Shown here one piece after another: positions 62,594 through 63,032 of a DNA stretch of 63,032 bases; position 1 is the first letter of the stretch, and each line of letters opens with the position of its first letter. A program made the position numbers and the translations under genes. Origin of the DNA: JAMOAW01 sp039908535 (GTDB lineage Bacteria; Pseudomonadota; Magnetococcia; Magnetococcales; JADFZT01); the NCBI GenBank assembly GCA_039908535.1, contig JAMOAW010000038.1:1-63032 (forward strand), read 5' to 3'. The notes beneath the pieces were generated by a model. That model was not told the DNA's origin, made no database searches, and saw nothing but the letters and a program-made list of their open reading frames with translations.

Positions 62594-63032
62594 CAAGACT
62601 CAAGTCTGCGCCAAATACGTCTTCTAGGGAACGGGCATCCAGGACAAGGTCGCTCCAGAGTTCCAGGGTTTCCAAGTCGGCTGAGTTGACTTTCTCTTGG
62701 AGATTGGAAGGCAACGTGCCGAAACGGCGAGTTAATTGACGAAGAAGCATTTTAGCTTCGCCTTCCTGGCGACCTTCCTGGCGACCTTCCCATTTACCAG
62801 CACCATAGGTGGAGAGCACAAAGCTTGCTTGATCATGCAGATCTTCTTGATAGCGTTCGTAGGCCTTTCGTTCTGTCTCTGGCAATTGCAAGACATCGAG
62901 CTTTTCTTTGGCTTTTTTTAGACCACGGGCCGTAAAATCATCACGAATATCGGCGTTTTTTAGAAAATAAATCCACTCGTCCAGGGTATTGCGAGCGACA
63001 TCGTCAAAATTTCTCACCTTAATCAGGTAATG
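62577..63032 (-). CDS. Rpn/PD-(D/E)XK transposase-like protein, partial
   Basis: This is the C-terminal part; the frame is open through the window end (HYLIKVRNFDD), so the gene starts outside. EWIYFLKNA and the Gln/Gly/Arg linker (EGRQEGRQEG) are typical of Rpn-type recombination-promoting nuclease families. The end has a DUF4351-like segment (LLRQLTRRFGTLP). The catalytic part is not in view. The last residues (YHYI) and the stop are read from a family B end. Confidence 0.75.
   Translation of the reverse strand, partial: HYLIKVRNFDDVARNTLDEWIYFLKNADIRDDFTARGLKKAKEKLDVLQLPETERKAYERYQEDLHDQASFVLSTYGAGKWEGRQEGRQEGEAKMLLRQLTRRFGTLPSNLQEKVNSADLETLELWSDLVLDARSLEDVFGADLSLGYHYI

Noticed and set aside
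62577..63032. Transposase responsible for moving the repeats
   Set aside because: Only the C-terminal part is visible, and Rpn-type proteins are nucleases not known to act on such repeats. The repeat end merely overlaps its stop.

Overview
The window comes from a proteobacterium and most probably from a magnetotactic one. A gene at 5078-5958 matches the magnetosome iron transporter MamB, including the N-terminal CxxC and the AWDNRSDA metal-site block. Other genes combine alpha- and gamma-proteobacterial habits: a MucR/Ros-type zinc finger, an E. coli-type SspB with a C-terminal ClpX-binding tail, and the miaA-hfq-hflX order. Many chemoreceptors, hybrid kinases and cyclic-di-GMP enzymes are present. 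A magnetic coccus (Magnetococcia) would fit all of this, but the assignment is an inference.

Layout. 0-5 kb: a PDZ protein, a secreted protein, prfA and hemA, all on the minus strand. 5-6 kb: mamB with a broken 5' reading frame. 6-12 kb: an MtrA/MtrB-type electron conduit. It comprises a decaheme cytochrome, an outer-membrane porin and an inner-membrane multiheme cytochrome b, with a small divergent cytochrome c next to it. 12-36 kb: mostly signalling (two cyclic-di-GMP proteins, a double-CZB chemoreceptor, a cNMP-receiver protein, three hybrid kinases, the flagellar stator motA/motB). Housekeeping genes (fpr, sspB, hisI-hisE, ppk2, a BaiN-type flavoprotein, gmhB) are interspersed. 36-47 kb: a secreted protein, a frameshifted exonuclease, a membrane-anchored MucR-like protein next to an M48 protease, elbB and an M24 peptidase, a secreted ParB-like protein, and a second CZB chemoreceptor. 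47-53 kb: groEL-groES behind a CIRCE operator, then hflX, hfq, miaA and rsgA. 53-63 kb: a CitE-like lyase, a heme-bearing diguanylate cyclase, a TusA-like protein, a PP-loop tRNA thiolase, hemB, a PP2C phosphatase beside a cyclase-FHA protein, tRNA-Arg(ACG), a DUF599 protein, a cytochrome c and the 3' part of an Rpn-type nuclease gene.

The most striking feature at large scale is a set of intergenic repeats found between almost every pair of transcription units. Family A (about 150 bp, roughly 28 full or partial copies) carries three GC hairpins and a longer alternative fold. Family B (about 200 bp, five copies plus hybrids) ends in GGTACC-containing inverted repeats. Hybrids of A and B occur. 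The repeats touch gene ends. They supply the last codons of hemA and the stop codon of the Rpn-type gene. They replace the start of the ParB-like gene, and one copy sits inside the groESL leader between the promoter/CIRCE and groES.

Three genes (mamB, the 3'-5' exonuclease, hflX) appear to have a reading-frame or start problem. Whether these are biological or assembly errors cannot be decided from the sequence alone.
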